64,000 bases of DNA. Origin: CBFFRJ01 sp965644225 (GTDB taxonomy: Bacteria > Pseudomonadota > Gammaproteobacteria > Enterobacterales > Enterobacteriaceae). The position numbers and the translations under genes were made by a program. Under the pieces are notes generated by a model, which worked only from the letters and a program-made list of their open reading frames with translations, did no database searches and had not been told where the DNA came from. Below are positions 22,499-30,731 of the stretch, piece after piece. Where the stretch lies: contig NZ_CBFFRJ010000004.1 of assembly GCF_965644225.1 (NCBI RefSeq), positions 1 to 64,000 of the forward strand, read 5' to 3'. Within the stretch, counting starts at the first letter, position 1. Every line of letters starts with the position of its first letter.

Positions 22499-23515
22499 TT
22501 GAAAAAGGTCAGCATCATTGATGTCGCTAAACTGGCGGGCGTTTCCGTCTCAACCGTGTCACTGGTGTTACGCCAGAAAGGGAAGATCTCTGAGGCGACG
22601 ATTGAGCGAGTCCATTCGGCCATCAATGAACTGGGCTACGTACACAATGTGGCAGCAGCTAATCTTCGGGCAAACACCTCAAACCTGATTGGCCTGATCC
22701 TGCGGGATTTTAGCGACAGCTTCTCCATCAAGGTGATGGCAAGCATCGTGCAGGCTCTGGAGCGTAAAGGCTATATGGTTTTCCTCGGCCAACCGCAGGA
22801 TGACAACGACCATCTTGAGCGCTGTCTGCTCTCCTTCAAACAGCAAGGCGTTGCCGGGGTCATTTATCTTGCCAGTGACCCAACATCCGCCCGTGTGCCG
22901 GAAAAGATAAGCCAGTGCCCACTGCCGCTGGTGGTGGTATCGCAGTCGCTACTTGATGAGCCCTGCAATCTGGTCATGCGTGATAATCGCCAGGCTGCCA
23001 GCCTTGCAACCCGCTATCTGATTGAGCGCGGGCATCGTGCTATCGCCTACGTTGGCGGCATGGAGAACGACCGGGTACGTCACCAGCGTTTGCTGGGGAT
23101 GCACAGCGCGCTGAAACAGCACGGGATGGCGCTGCGTGATGAGTTCACCCCGCCCTGTTTTGAAAGTACCGATTCAGTGAGCCTGGCGACCCGCCATTTG
23201 CTGGAAAAAAATAACACCATTACCGCGCTGCTTTGCCACTCGCCGAATTCCATTATTGGCTCGATCAGCGGTATTCATCAGGTTGGACGCACCATAGGTA
23301 AGGACGTGTTCCTGACCCAGCAGGTGGCGCTAATTGGCTTTGAAGATATGCTGCATGTGAACCTCACCTCCCCCTCTTTCACCTATGTTTCCTCGGCCAG
23401 CGAAGAGACCGGGCGGCAGGCGGCAGAGTTGATGATGCGCAAATTAAAAGAGCCGGAATTACAGACCCAGCGCATCACCCTTTCCGGACAGCTGATTACC
23501 CAGGAATCAGCCTGA
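22499..23515 (+). CDS. LacI-family regulator of the PTS gene
   Basis: The 338-aa protein has a textbook LacI head (SIIDVAKLAGVSVSTVSLVL) with hinge helix (AAANLRANTSNLIG). A periplasmic-binding-like effector domain follows, about 60-335, of the MalI/GalR type. The start codon is TTG at 22499, with GGGAG upstream. Pairing with an EIICB gene recalls malI-malX of E. coli, but there the genes are divergent and here they run in the same direction. The AACGTT palindrome at 20821 is its probable site. Confidence 0.88.
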   Translation: MKKVSIIDVAKLAGVSVSTVSLVLRQKGKISEATIERVHSAINELGYVHNVAAANLRANTSNLIGLILRDFSDSFSIKVMASIVQALERKGYMVFLGQPQDDNDHLERCLLSFKQQGVAGVIYLASDPTSARVPEKISQCPLPLVVVSQSLLDEPCNLVMRDNRQAASLATRYLIERGHRAIAYVGGMENDRVRHQRLLGMHSALKQHGMALRDEFTPPCFESTDSVSLATRHLLEKNNTITALLCHSPNSIIGSISGIHQVGRTIGKDVFLTQQVALIGFEDMLHVNLTSPSFTYVSSASEETGRQAAELMMRKLKEPELQTQRITLSGQLITQESA

Positions 23516-23547
23516 TTCACACCGCTGTCATCCTCTTTACTTTCGTA

Positions 23548-23674
23548 CATACGCAAAATCATTCGCGTTGCATTGCGGCGGCAAGGCTGAGAGTCCCCGG
23601 GAGCTTACATCAGTAAGTGACCGGGGTGAGCAGACGTAGCCAACAAAGAGGCAGCGTGAAGGATAAAGCGTATG
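23548..23674. repeat. ERIC element (127 bp)
   Basis: The stretch is bounded by CATACGC (23548-23554) and GCGTATG (23668-23674). It contains the diagnostic core GTCCCCGGGAGCTTACAT and AGTAAGTGACCGGGGTGAGC, close to the standard ERIC primer sequences. Its length equals the canonical 127 bp. It lies between two convergent genes and touches the stop codon of the dehydrogenase gene. Confidence 0.9.
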
Positions 23675-24418
23675 TTATCCGCGGCCGACGAACGGCATAG
23701 CATTTGCCATAATCGTCATCTCCAGCACATTGGTGGTGACCGGCATGGTGGTTATCATGGCGATCGCCGCCGCCACATCCGCAACATCCATCATCTCTTC
23801 AGGAGCGATGGTGCCATCGGCCTGATACACCCCTTTGCGCATCCTTCCGGACATTTCGGTTTCAGCGTTACCGATATTAATCTGCCCGCAGGCAATATTA
23901 AATTTACGGCAGTCGAGTGAGATAGATTTCGTCAGGCCGGTAATGGCATGTTTTGACGCGGTATAAGGCGCGGTATACAGACGCGGCGTGATAGCCGAAA
24001 TAGAGGCGTTGTTAATAATCCGCCCACCCATCGGCTGCTGGGCTTTCATTATTTTGATGGCTGCCTGCGCGCACAGGAAACTGGCGTGCACGTTAACGTT
24101 AAACACGCGCAGCCACTCTTCATATGGGATCTCTTCGATGGATTTTGCCGGGCTGTTATTGCCTGCGTTATTGAACAACACGTCCAGTCTGCCGAAGTCG
24201 TTTTTAATCCGGCTGAACAGCGCCTCAACGCCTTCTGGCGAAGACACATCCGCCGAAACGGGCACAAACCTTTCCGGATCAAAGCCTTCGGCACAGGCTT
24301 TCAGTTTTTGTTCATTACGGGCGGCCACAATCACGGTATAGCCCATGTCATACATCGCTTTGGCTGCCGCATACCCAATCCCTTTGCTGCCACCCGTTAC
24401 CAGCGCTACTTTGCTCAT
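23675..24418 (-). CDS. Short-chain dehydrogenase/reductase
   Basis: The 247-aa protein is a classical SDR. It has the cofactor loop TGGSKGIG (8-15), NNAGNN (83-88), the catalytic Ser139/Ser141 region and Tyr152-xxx-Lys156 (PYTASKHAI). Arg34 after the second strand (VAARNEQKL) suggests NADP preference. The substrate is unknown; these enzymes reduce sugars, acyl chains or xenobiotic carbonyls. It stands alone and convergent to the LacI-type gene, with an ERIC element in between. Confidence 0.88.
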   Translation of the reverse strand: MSKVALVTGGSKGIGYAAAKAMYDMGYTVIVAARNEQKLKACAEGFDPERFVPVSADVSSPEGVEALFSRIKNDFGRLDVLFNNAGNNSPAKSIEEIPYEEWLRVFNVNVHASFLCAQAAIKIMKAQQPMGGRIINNASISAITPRLYTAPYTASKHAITGLTKSISLDCRKFNIACGQINIGNAETEMSGRMRKGVYQADGTIAPEEMMDVADVAAAIAMITTMPVTTNVLEMTIMANAMPFVGRG

Positions 24419-24674
24419 GTTATCCCCTGAATAATGTGATGTTTACTGCGACTTTCCTGCAAATTACGCTGTTCTGCTGTGAAGTGCATTTGTCATTACC
24501 CCGAATCACCGTCGCCATATTTATGCAGTCACCCAAATATTTACAATTTGTCGGTTTAATTATCGTGCTGCATCACAAAACCGAGTTTTTAATTACCCGG
24601 TAAGTTTCAGAAAACACGCACTGAGCAAATCGGGTCCCCTGGGTATACTTTCCTCTTTTGTTCAGGAAAGAACG

Positions 24675-25199
24675 ATGCCGACAATCATTACTCACGCCGC
24701 TGTCCCCCTTTGTCTGGGGCTCGGACTCGGAAACAAAGTGATCCCCCGGGGTTTACTGCTGGCGGGTATTGGGCTGGCTATGTTGCCCGATGCCGACGTG
24801 CTCTCATTTAAATTGGGTATTGCCTACGGCAATATTTTTGGTCATCGCGGCTTTACCCATTCGCTGCTGTTTGCCTTTGTGGTTCCATTACTGCTGACAT
24901 GGCTCGGGAGACGATGGTTTAAAGCAAGCGCACTGTGCTGCTGGACGTTTCTGACGCTGTCATTGCTGTCACACAGCCTGCTGGATTCGGTGACCACCGG
25001 AGGTAAAGGAGTGGGCTGGCTGTGGCCCTGGTCAGATGAACGCTTTTTCGCCCCCTGGCAGGTGATTAAGGTCGCGCCTTTTGCGCTATCAAAATACAAC
25101 ACGCCTTACGGGCATCAGGTGATAATTTCCGAGCTTCTTTGGGTGTGGGTGCCGGGGATTATTTTTATGGGAGTGATGTGGCACTTACGCCGACGCTGA
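24675..25199 (+). CDS. YdjM-like membrane-bound metal-dependent hydrolase
   Basis: The 174-aa protein has about four membrane helices. It carries the scattered His/Asp motif of the YdjM/DUF457 family: THAA (6-9), LPDADVL, GHRGFTHSL and LSHSLLDS. E. coli YdjM is LexA-regulated, but I see no CTGT-N8-ACAG box upstream here, so SOS control is doubtful for this copy. The enzymatic activity of the family is unproven. Confidence 0.8.
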   Translation: MPTIITHAAVPLCLGLGLGNKVIPRGLLLAGIGLAMLPDADVLSFKLGIAYGNIFGHRGFTHSLLFAFVVPLLLTWLGRRWFKASALCCWTFLTLSLLSHSLLDSVTTGGKGVGWLWPWSDERFFAPWQVIKVAPFALSKYNTPYGHQVIISELLWVWVPGIIFMGVMWHLRRR

Positions 25200-25212
25200 G
25201 ATTGCGAATAGT

Positions 25213-25258
25213 GCGGCCTGATGCCCTCACCCCGGCCCTCTCCCACGGGGAGAGGGAG
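25213..25258. repeat. REP-like palindrome, copy 1
   Basis: CCCTCTCCC (25236-25244) pairs with GGGAGAGGG (25248-25256). The preceding CCTGATGCCCTCACCCC is also present in the copy at 63430, so the unit is larger than the hairpin. It lies between the YdjM-like gene and the MgtC-like gene. Confidence 0.75.
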
Positions 25259-25296
25259 AAAATCAGGCTGCTCCCGCTTGCGAAAAACGGGCGCGC

Positions 25297-26010
25297 TTAA
25301 TGCTCCAGAGCGACCGAACAGACATGGTCAATCGTACGCAGCATGCTATACAGCTCATATAAAGTAGTGCGGTTCTTCACCGTCAGCTTAAAATTCACCT
25401 CTATTTTATTTTTCTTGATATCGCGGATGGTCATGGCGTCAATCAGATTTTTGCGCTCATGAAGTCTGTTCATCAGTGACGATAGCCCCTCCTTTTCATC
25501 AAGAATTAAGCGGACTTTGACTCTTCCCAGCTGCTGACGCCTTGCCTGCAACAGAGCGATATGTGGACTCAGCTTGATTACCAGCATAAATAATGCCGTC
25601 GCCAGTAACGCATGCAGATAGAAACTGGCGCCACAGGCAATCCCCACTCCCGCCGATGCCCAGACTATTGCGGCAGTTGTCAGACCGGAAATCGCATCGT
25701 CACGACGATGTAAAATAACCCCGGCGCCTAAAAAACCTACCCCACTAATAATCTGGGCGGCCAGCCGGATAGGATCGCTGCGAATATTGTCAGAAATCCC
25801 GGCGTAATATTCTGCAGACTGAATAGATACCACTGTTAATACGCTGCTGGCGACGGCAATAATAACGCAGGTTTTAACACCAACAGGTTTACCTTTGGAT
25901 TCCCGCTCCAGGCCAATAATACCGCCCAGAACAAACGCAGCGGTTATCTTACAAACCGTTGCCAGATGGAGCGGCCCCATCCCGTTCAGCAGTTGTAATA
26001 TGATATCCAT
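25297..26010 (-). CDS. MgtC/SapB-family inner-membrane protein
   Basis: The 237-aa protein has about five N-terminal membrane helices, with the family motifs GGIIGLERESKGKPVGVKT (about 29-47) and GVGFLGAGVILH. A cytoplasmic ACT-like C-terminal domain (about 150-235) follows. MgtC helps Salmonella survive low magnesium and inhibits the F1Fo ATP synthase; family members are not all equivalent. It is the last gene of a three-gene minus-strand operon, 34 bases after the MFS gene. No mgtL-type leader is visible because the gene is embedded in that operon. Confidence 0.85.
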   Translation of the reverse strand: MDIILQLLNGMGPLHLATVCKITAAFVLGGIIGLERESKGKPVGVKTCVIIAVASSVLTVVSIQSAEYYAGISDNIRSDPIRLAAQIISGVGFLGAGVILHRRDDAISGLTTAAIVWASAGVGIACGASFYLHALLATALFMLVIKLSPHIALLQARRQQLGRVKVRLILDEKEGLSSLMNRLHERKNLIDAMTIRDIKKNKIEVNFKLTVKNRTTLYELYSMLRTIDHVCSVALEH

Positions 26011-26044
26011 ATCCCCACCTCCTTGTGGGCGTACATTTATTATC

Positions 26045-27286
26045 TCAGCGCTCAGAACTGACCGGTTCAGGTTCAGTCAATTCTTTCGGTCTGGACAAAT
26101 CGTCCTTAAAGAAAATGATGAACAGAAGTGAAACGATGGCGGCAATCACTGCCGGAATAATCCAGAAGTTTTCCCATTGCGGCAGTGCCTGCGGCCCCTG
26201 CTCCGTCACCGTATTGTTAAAAATCTTCCCGCAAATGGTTGAAGCAAACAGCAAACCAACACCATTGGAAACGATAAAACGCAGACTTTGGGCCTGGGCT
26301 CTGATCTCTGGCCGTGCTTTGCGATCAACATAAATGTCGCCGACGGTGAAGAAAAAGTCCCAGCAGAATCCCTGTAGCATCAGCCCAATCAGTACAAACA
26401 TCATATTGGCGTCAATCGCCGCCTGAGAGAAGAATATCGAGCGGATAACCCAGCACACCGCGCCGATAAGCAACGTAATTTTAAAACCCGCTTTTAACAG
26501 GAACCAGGACAACATGAACATAAAGACGACTTCGCAGGCGATGCCTATCTGCATCATGGTGGCGGCATTATCAAAACCCAGCGCCTTGAGGAATACCGGA
26601 ATATAGGCGGAATAGGCCGTTTTGGGGATCATCAATACAAAGATGCTCAACATCAAAATAGAGAAATTGCGATCCCTGAACAGCGACAACGCGTCAAGGC
26701 ACAATAAATCGCGCAGCGAAAATGCACGTCCTTTAGCCTTCGGCGGCGTATTCGGTAACGAGAAACAGTACAGCCCCAAAGCCACACCACTGGCGGAGGC
26801 GATATACCAGGTCATGGTATCCCCGGAGTATCCCATCTGCCCGATAATGAAACCAATGGCCATAAAACCGAAGGTGCCAAACACGCGAATGACCGGAAAA
26901 TACTTCACCCCGTTGATATGGCTGAAGCTGATACTGTTAGCCAGCGCAGTGGTAGGATAAAACAGCAGCCCGACGAGAAAGATCATCATCAGCGTCATGG
27001 TGCTATTTTGTGCTTCAATAAACTGCGGCACGCAAAGGATTACCCCGGCGTTAATCAGGTGCAGGATCCCCATCACTTTTTGCGACGCAAAGAAACGGTC
27101 GGCCACCATGCCGATAAATAACGGAGACAGAATAGTCGCCAGCCCCAGTAAAGCATACGAAGTGCCGATAATCGTCGCCATGCCCCAGGTGCTCAGCACC
27201 AGGCCCATGGTCATATTCCATGCGCCCTGCATAAAATATTGCACAAACATCATAATCAGCAGGCGCGGTGTTTTGTTAAAGTCCAT
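26045..27286 (-). CDS. MFS transporter, nucleoside:H+ symporter type
   Basis: I choose ATG 27286, with AGGAGG 8 bases before it. The 413-aa protein has 12 predicted membrane helices and resembles the NHS family (NupG, XapB, YegT), for example in FVQYFMQGAWNMTMGLVL near the start and GLMLQGFCWDFFFTVGDIYVD. These carriers import nucleosides with protons. The gene starts 13 bases after the MBL hydrolase stop, so the hydrolase and carrier are surely co-transcribed. The substrate is inferred from family and linkage only. Confidence 0.85.
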   Translation of the reverse strand: MDFNKTPRLLIMMFVQYFMQGAWNMTMGLVLSTWGMATIIGTSYALLGLATILSPLFIGMVADRFFASQKVMGILHLINAGVILCVPQFIEAQNSTMTLMMIFLVGLLFYPTTALANSISFSHINGVKYFPVIRVFGTFGFMAIGFIIGQMGYSGDTMTWYIASASGVALGLYCFSLPNTPPKAKGRAFSLRDLLCLDALSLFRDRNFSILMLSIFVLMIPKTAYSAYIPVFLKALGFDNAATMMQIGIACEVVFMFMLSWFLLKAGFKITLLIGAVCWVIRSIFFSQAAIDANMMFVLIGLMLQGFCWDFFFTVGDIYVDRKARPEIRAQAQSLRFIVSNGVGLLFASTICGKIFNNTVTEQGPQALPQWENFWIIPAVIAAIVSLLFIIFFKDDLSRPKELTEPEPVSSER

Positions 27287-27299
27287 AAGCGTTCCCTCC

Positions 27300-28121
27300 T
27301 TATTTGACGTCAACAGTCAGACCGTCCCATGCGACGGTAATGTTTTTATCACGACAGGCAGCTACTAACTCCTCATGCAGTAATTTGCCGCTATGGGAGA
27401 TATGGGAGACCACAATCTGGCTAGCGGGATGCAGACACGCCATCGAAGCCAGTTTCTGCTGGGCGGCAAACACCGTCTCCAGACTCATATGGTTATCGCT
27501 GCGGGCGTTGCCGTTAAATCCGTAAGTACATTCCAGTACCACCAGATCCAGCCGCTTGCCCTGCAACCACTGCCAGGTAAGCTCCGGGAACCAGCCGGAG
27601 TCATGACCATAGAAAATTGTTTTCCCTTCCTTTTCAATAACGTATACATAGCAGAGTTCCCAACTGGCGTGGTTAGCCAGCAGCGGCGTTATCCGATAGC
27701 CATGGCTCTCGACGGTAACGAAAGGCACCAGGCAGTGAAAAGCAAAACGTTCTTTGCTGTAACCCGGTAGCACGGCGGCGCAGCCGTTGATAGCCCGATC
27801 GTTGCCAAAGATCTCCAGTGGATGGTCGATATTAAATCCATAGCCCTCCATCCGACTGAACAACTCGCCAACGTTAAAATGATCCGGATGGGTATGGGTA
27901 AACAGCAGATCGGTCAAGCCGGTAGCGTCCAGCCCATCACGCAGCAATTGCTGGCTAAACTCCGGAGCCACATCAATCAGCAAGACGTCATCAACGATCG
28001 CGGAAGAGTGAGTACGTAGATCTTTGCCTTTCAGGCTGCGGGCCTGTTGGCAATGCTCACAACGACAAAACGGATTAGGGATACCTTCAGAGGCAGCGGA
28101 TCCCAGAAAGTGTATCTTCAT
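27300..28121 (-). CDS. MBL-fold hydrolase, PhnP-like
   Basis: The 273-aa protein has the metallo-beta-lactamase metal site THTHPDHFN (His76, His78, Asp80, His81), later GHDSGWFPE and the C-terminal VVSHISHSG. A Cys cluster near the front (CRCEHC, 19-24) and the closing AWDGLTVDV match PhnP, the phosphodiesterase that opens ribosyl cyclic phosphates in phosphonate breakdown. No other phn genes are near. It leads an operon with a nucleoside-type carrier, so a nucleotide or sugar cyclic phosphate is a fair guess for the substrate. Confidence 0.82.
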   Translation of the reverse strand: MKIHFLGSAASEGIPNPFCRCEHCQQARSLKGKDLRTHSSAIVDDVLLIDVAPEFSQQLLRDGLDATGLTDLLFTHTHPDHFNVGELFSRMEGYGFNIDHPLEIFGNDRAINGCAAVLPGYSKERFAFHCLVPFVTVESHGYRITPLLANHASWELCYVYVIEKEGKTIFYGHDSGWFPELTWQWLQGKRLDLVVLECTYGFNGNARSDNHMSLETVFAAQQKLASMACLHPASQIVVSHISHSGKLLHEELVAACRDKNITVAWDGLTVDVK

Positions 28122-28489
28122 TTTAAATCCTTTTTATTCAATGAATTATTCATTTCGTCCCTGACTACTCTGCTAAAACGCAACACTGCAAAGCGGTATT
28201 GGAACGTGTCAATAATAATGACAAGGTTAAAAATCAGACAACAAGGAAAGCGTTAATTGGTGATCCACTTCATAAAACTTAATTTTAATTGCTATTTTTC
28301 AAAAACATAAATAAAACTCCATATAAAAAAACACCGCAAAGAGATTATCCTTAACAGCCAGAAAACTTAATTAAAAGTATATTAAACAACCATTACATAA
28401 TGGAACGATCCAATAACTAACCCTCCTGAAAAATCAGCATAGCGATACAGCTATCCCGGTGTTAGCATAAAAAAATGTGGGGCGGCGTG
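28122..28489. promoter_or_regulatory. Divergent control region with two similar operator-like sites
   Basis: TTGGAACGTGTCAATAA (28199-28215) and TGGAACGATCCAATAA (28401-28416) share TGGAACG and CAATAA with imperfect dyad symmetry. One lies nearer the MBL gene, the other nearer the LacI-type fusion gene. The rest of the region is A+T-rich and I see no open frame. Regulator binding is inferred. Confidence 0.45.
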
Positions 28490-30676
28490 ATGATAAAAAT
28501 GGCAACTATCAAGGATATAGCAAAGCTTGCAGGGGTTTCACACGGCACGGTTTCTAACGTTCTGAACGGACGCGGCAACGTCAGTGTGGAAAAAATTGAA
28601 GCGGTCAAACATGCCGCCCGGCAGATGGGATATCAGATCAATGCGCAGGCGCAATCGTTACGCGCCAGCAAAAATAGCGGTATCGCGCTGATCCTGCCCG
28701 ATATCAATTCGGAGCAGTATTACCAGCTCTATCGCGGGCTTCAGCAGTCATTACGTCCATCCCCGGCTGAAAATCTGGATCTCTATATAACGAACGATCA
28801 TCCCACTGTCGAAGTGGAGATCCTGCGCACGCTGGCGGCCAAATCCTATCAAAGCGTGGTCACCGTCTCCTGCCTTGACGACTGTGAACGTTATTACCAG
28901 ACACTGCGCATACCTGCGGGGAATATTCTGTTTGTTTACCGCCATCCAGAGCGTGCGCAGGCCACATTCAGCCTCGATTTTATGCAGGCGGCCCAGGAAC
29001 TGGCGACCGGGATTGCCCGCGACCAGCCAAAGCAGGTTGGCATCCTTTGCGAACCGCTCAGCCACAGCCACAGTCGGATTTTTGTCGAAAACTTTACGAG
29101 CGCGCTGGCGAAGCTCAGTCCATCAAGCCAGGTGACGACCATCGCCGCACCGTCCAGCGAATGCCACACCGCGGCTTTTGCCTTTTTTGCAGCCCAGACG
29201 CCGCAGGTTCTGGTGGCGCAAGACAGCGAAAAATGCCGTTCTCTGACCCGAGCAGCCTGGCTGGGCAGCACCAGCCCCTGTCCGACAGTCTGGTATCTGA
29301 GCGATGACGAACCGGCGATTGTCGCCGGACAACATAGCTATCAGATGGACTATGCCCGCTTAGGTCTGGAAATCGCCCGCTATCTCAAAGCCCCCTCTCC
29401 CGACGCGGGTGAAAGGCTGATCGGCAACCGCGGATTCGCGCTTAACAGGCTGGCTGAACCCGGCGCCAAGGCGGCAGGTGATACGCTGAATATGTTAATT
29501 CTGCCGAGCCCGACGACGGATGCGCTAAAAAAACTGCTGCCCCATTTTTATCGTCAGACTGGTATCAAGGTTAACCTCGCTATTTACCCCTATGATGAGG
29601 TCTTTGAGATCCTCTCCAGCCTGCATCTGCACCCCTATTACGATCTGCTGCGCATCGATATGGCCTGCTTCCCGTGGTTTGCCGAAAAAGCGCTGATCCC
29701 CCTGGCAGAGATAGACCCACAGTTACCTCCATTACTGGAAAACTTCCCGTCTGAGATTCATCATCACTTCAGCCTGCTTGGCGATAAATCCTGGGCATTG
29801 CCCTTTGATGCCAGTACACAGCTTTTGTTCTACCGTCGCGATCTGTTTGAAGATCCCACCACCAGGCGCATGTTTTATGAGCAAACCGGCAAGGAGCTGA
29901 ACATACCGCGTAGTTTTGCCGAGTTTGACGCCATTACCGCATTTTTTACCGCGATACATCAGTCAGGTAATCCACGTCGTCCGATGGGATCATCGACCAC
30001 GCTGGGCAGCTCGGGGCTGATTGCCAGTGAATATTTGCTGCGTTACTACGCGCTGGGTGGGCGACTAATCCATAAAAATAAGCCGGTTCAACTGGAGCCT
30101 GAACGCGCTATCGCCGCCCTGATGGAATACCTGCAACAGCTGACCATCACCACGAATCTGAACAGCGAATGGTGGAATGCCTCGGTGGATCAGTTTGAGC
30201 AGGGGCAACTGGCGATGCTGATCGTGTATATGAATATGTTCAATGATGTTGCCCACAACCCGCTATCGCCAGTTATAGGCTATGCCCCGGTGCCAGGGAA
30301 CATTCCGCAAATTGGCGGTGGCTCCTTAGGTATGTCGCGCTTTAGCGAGAAGAAAACGCAGGTTGCGCAATTTTTCCACTGGCTCTATTCAACGGAAATC
30401 ACCGAACAGCTGGTGCTGCTCGGCGGCAACAGCGCCCATCGCAGCATCTGCCAGAATCAGCGCATTATGCATCTGTATCCGTGGCTGAATATTTTGCGGG
30501 ATAATCCTGGCAGCGGCATCCGCGAATCCCGTGGCCCTCAGGGACAATTATTCAATCTTCGTCATGCGGAGATAATCATCGGCCAGGGGGTGACAAACGT
30601 GGTTAACCGGATGATGACGCCTGAACAGGCGATCGCTTACATCAATCAACGCCTGCTCAGCGAAACGCAGAACTGA
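28490..30676 (+). CDS. LacI-type regulator fused to an ABC solute-binding-protein domain
   Basis: From ATG 28490 the protein has 728 residues, about twice the length of a LacI regulator. Residues 4-60 are a LacI head and hinge (TIKDIAKLAGVSHGTVSNVL, QAQSLRASKN). About 60-325 is the usual effector domain. About 335-728 resembles a bacterial family 1 extracellular solute-binding protein (NMLILPSPTTDALKKLLPHF, SWALPFDASTQLLFYRRDLF, GGGSLGMSRFSEKKTQVAQF) without a signal peptide. So a binding-protein fold appears recruited as a second cytoplasmic sensor. It stands divergently from the MBL-MFS-MgtC operon, its probable target. Confidence 0.85.
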   Translation: MIKMATIKDIAKLAGVSHGTVSNVLNGRGNVSVEKIEAVKHAARQMGYQINAQAQSLRASKNSGIALILPDINSEQYYQLYRGLQQSLRPSPAENLDLYITNDHPTVEVEILRTLAAKSYQSVVTVSCLDDCERYYQTLRIPAGNILFVYRHPERAQATFSLDFMQAAQELATGIARDQPKQVGILCEPLSHSHSRIFVENFTSALAKLSPSSQVTTIAAPSSECHTAAFAFFAAQTPQVLVAQDSEKCRSLTRAAWLGSTSPCPTVWYLSDDEPAIVAGQHSYQMDYARLGLEIARYLKAPSPDAGERLIGNRGFALNRLAEPGAKAAGDTLNMLILPSPTTDALKKLLPHFYRQTGIKVNLAIYPYDEVFEILSSLHLHPYYDLLRIDMACFPWFAEKALIPLAEIDPQLPPLLENFPSEIHHHFSLLGDKSWALPFDASTQLLFYRRDLFEDPTTRRMFYEQTGKELNIPRSFAEFDAITAFFTAIHQSGNPRRPMGSSTTLGSSGLIASEYLLRYYALGGRLIHKNKPVQLEPERAIAALMEYLQQLTITTNLNSEWWNASVDQFEQGQLAMLIVYMNMFNDVAHNPLSPVIGYAPVPGNIPQIGGGSLGMSRFSEKKTQVAQFFHWLYSTEITEQLVLLGGNSAHRSICQNQRIMHLYPWLNILRDNPGSGIRESRGPQGQLFNLRHAEIIIGQGVTNVVNRMMTPEQAIAYINQRLLSETQN

Positions 30677-30681
30677 GGCGT

Positions 30682-30716
30682 AAAAAAGCCGGGTGGCGAT
30701 GGCGACCCGGCTTTTC
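30682..30716. terminator. Bidirectional terminator between the fusion regulator and cysS
   Basis: AAAAGCCGGGT (30684-30694) pairs with ACCCGGCTTTT (30705-30715). T-runs follow on both strands, six T on the minus side, serving cysS and the convergent regulator gene. Confidence 0.85.
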
Positions 30717-30731
30717 AGGCAAATGGATAAA

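Noticed and set aside
24541..24674. A LexA box upstream of the YdjM-like gene, as in E. coli
   Set aside because: No CTGT-N8-ACAG pattern is present in the 256-base upstream region.
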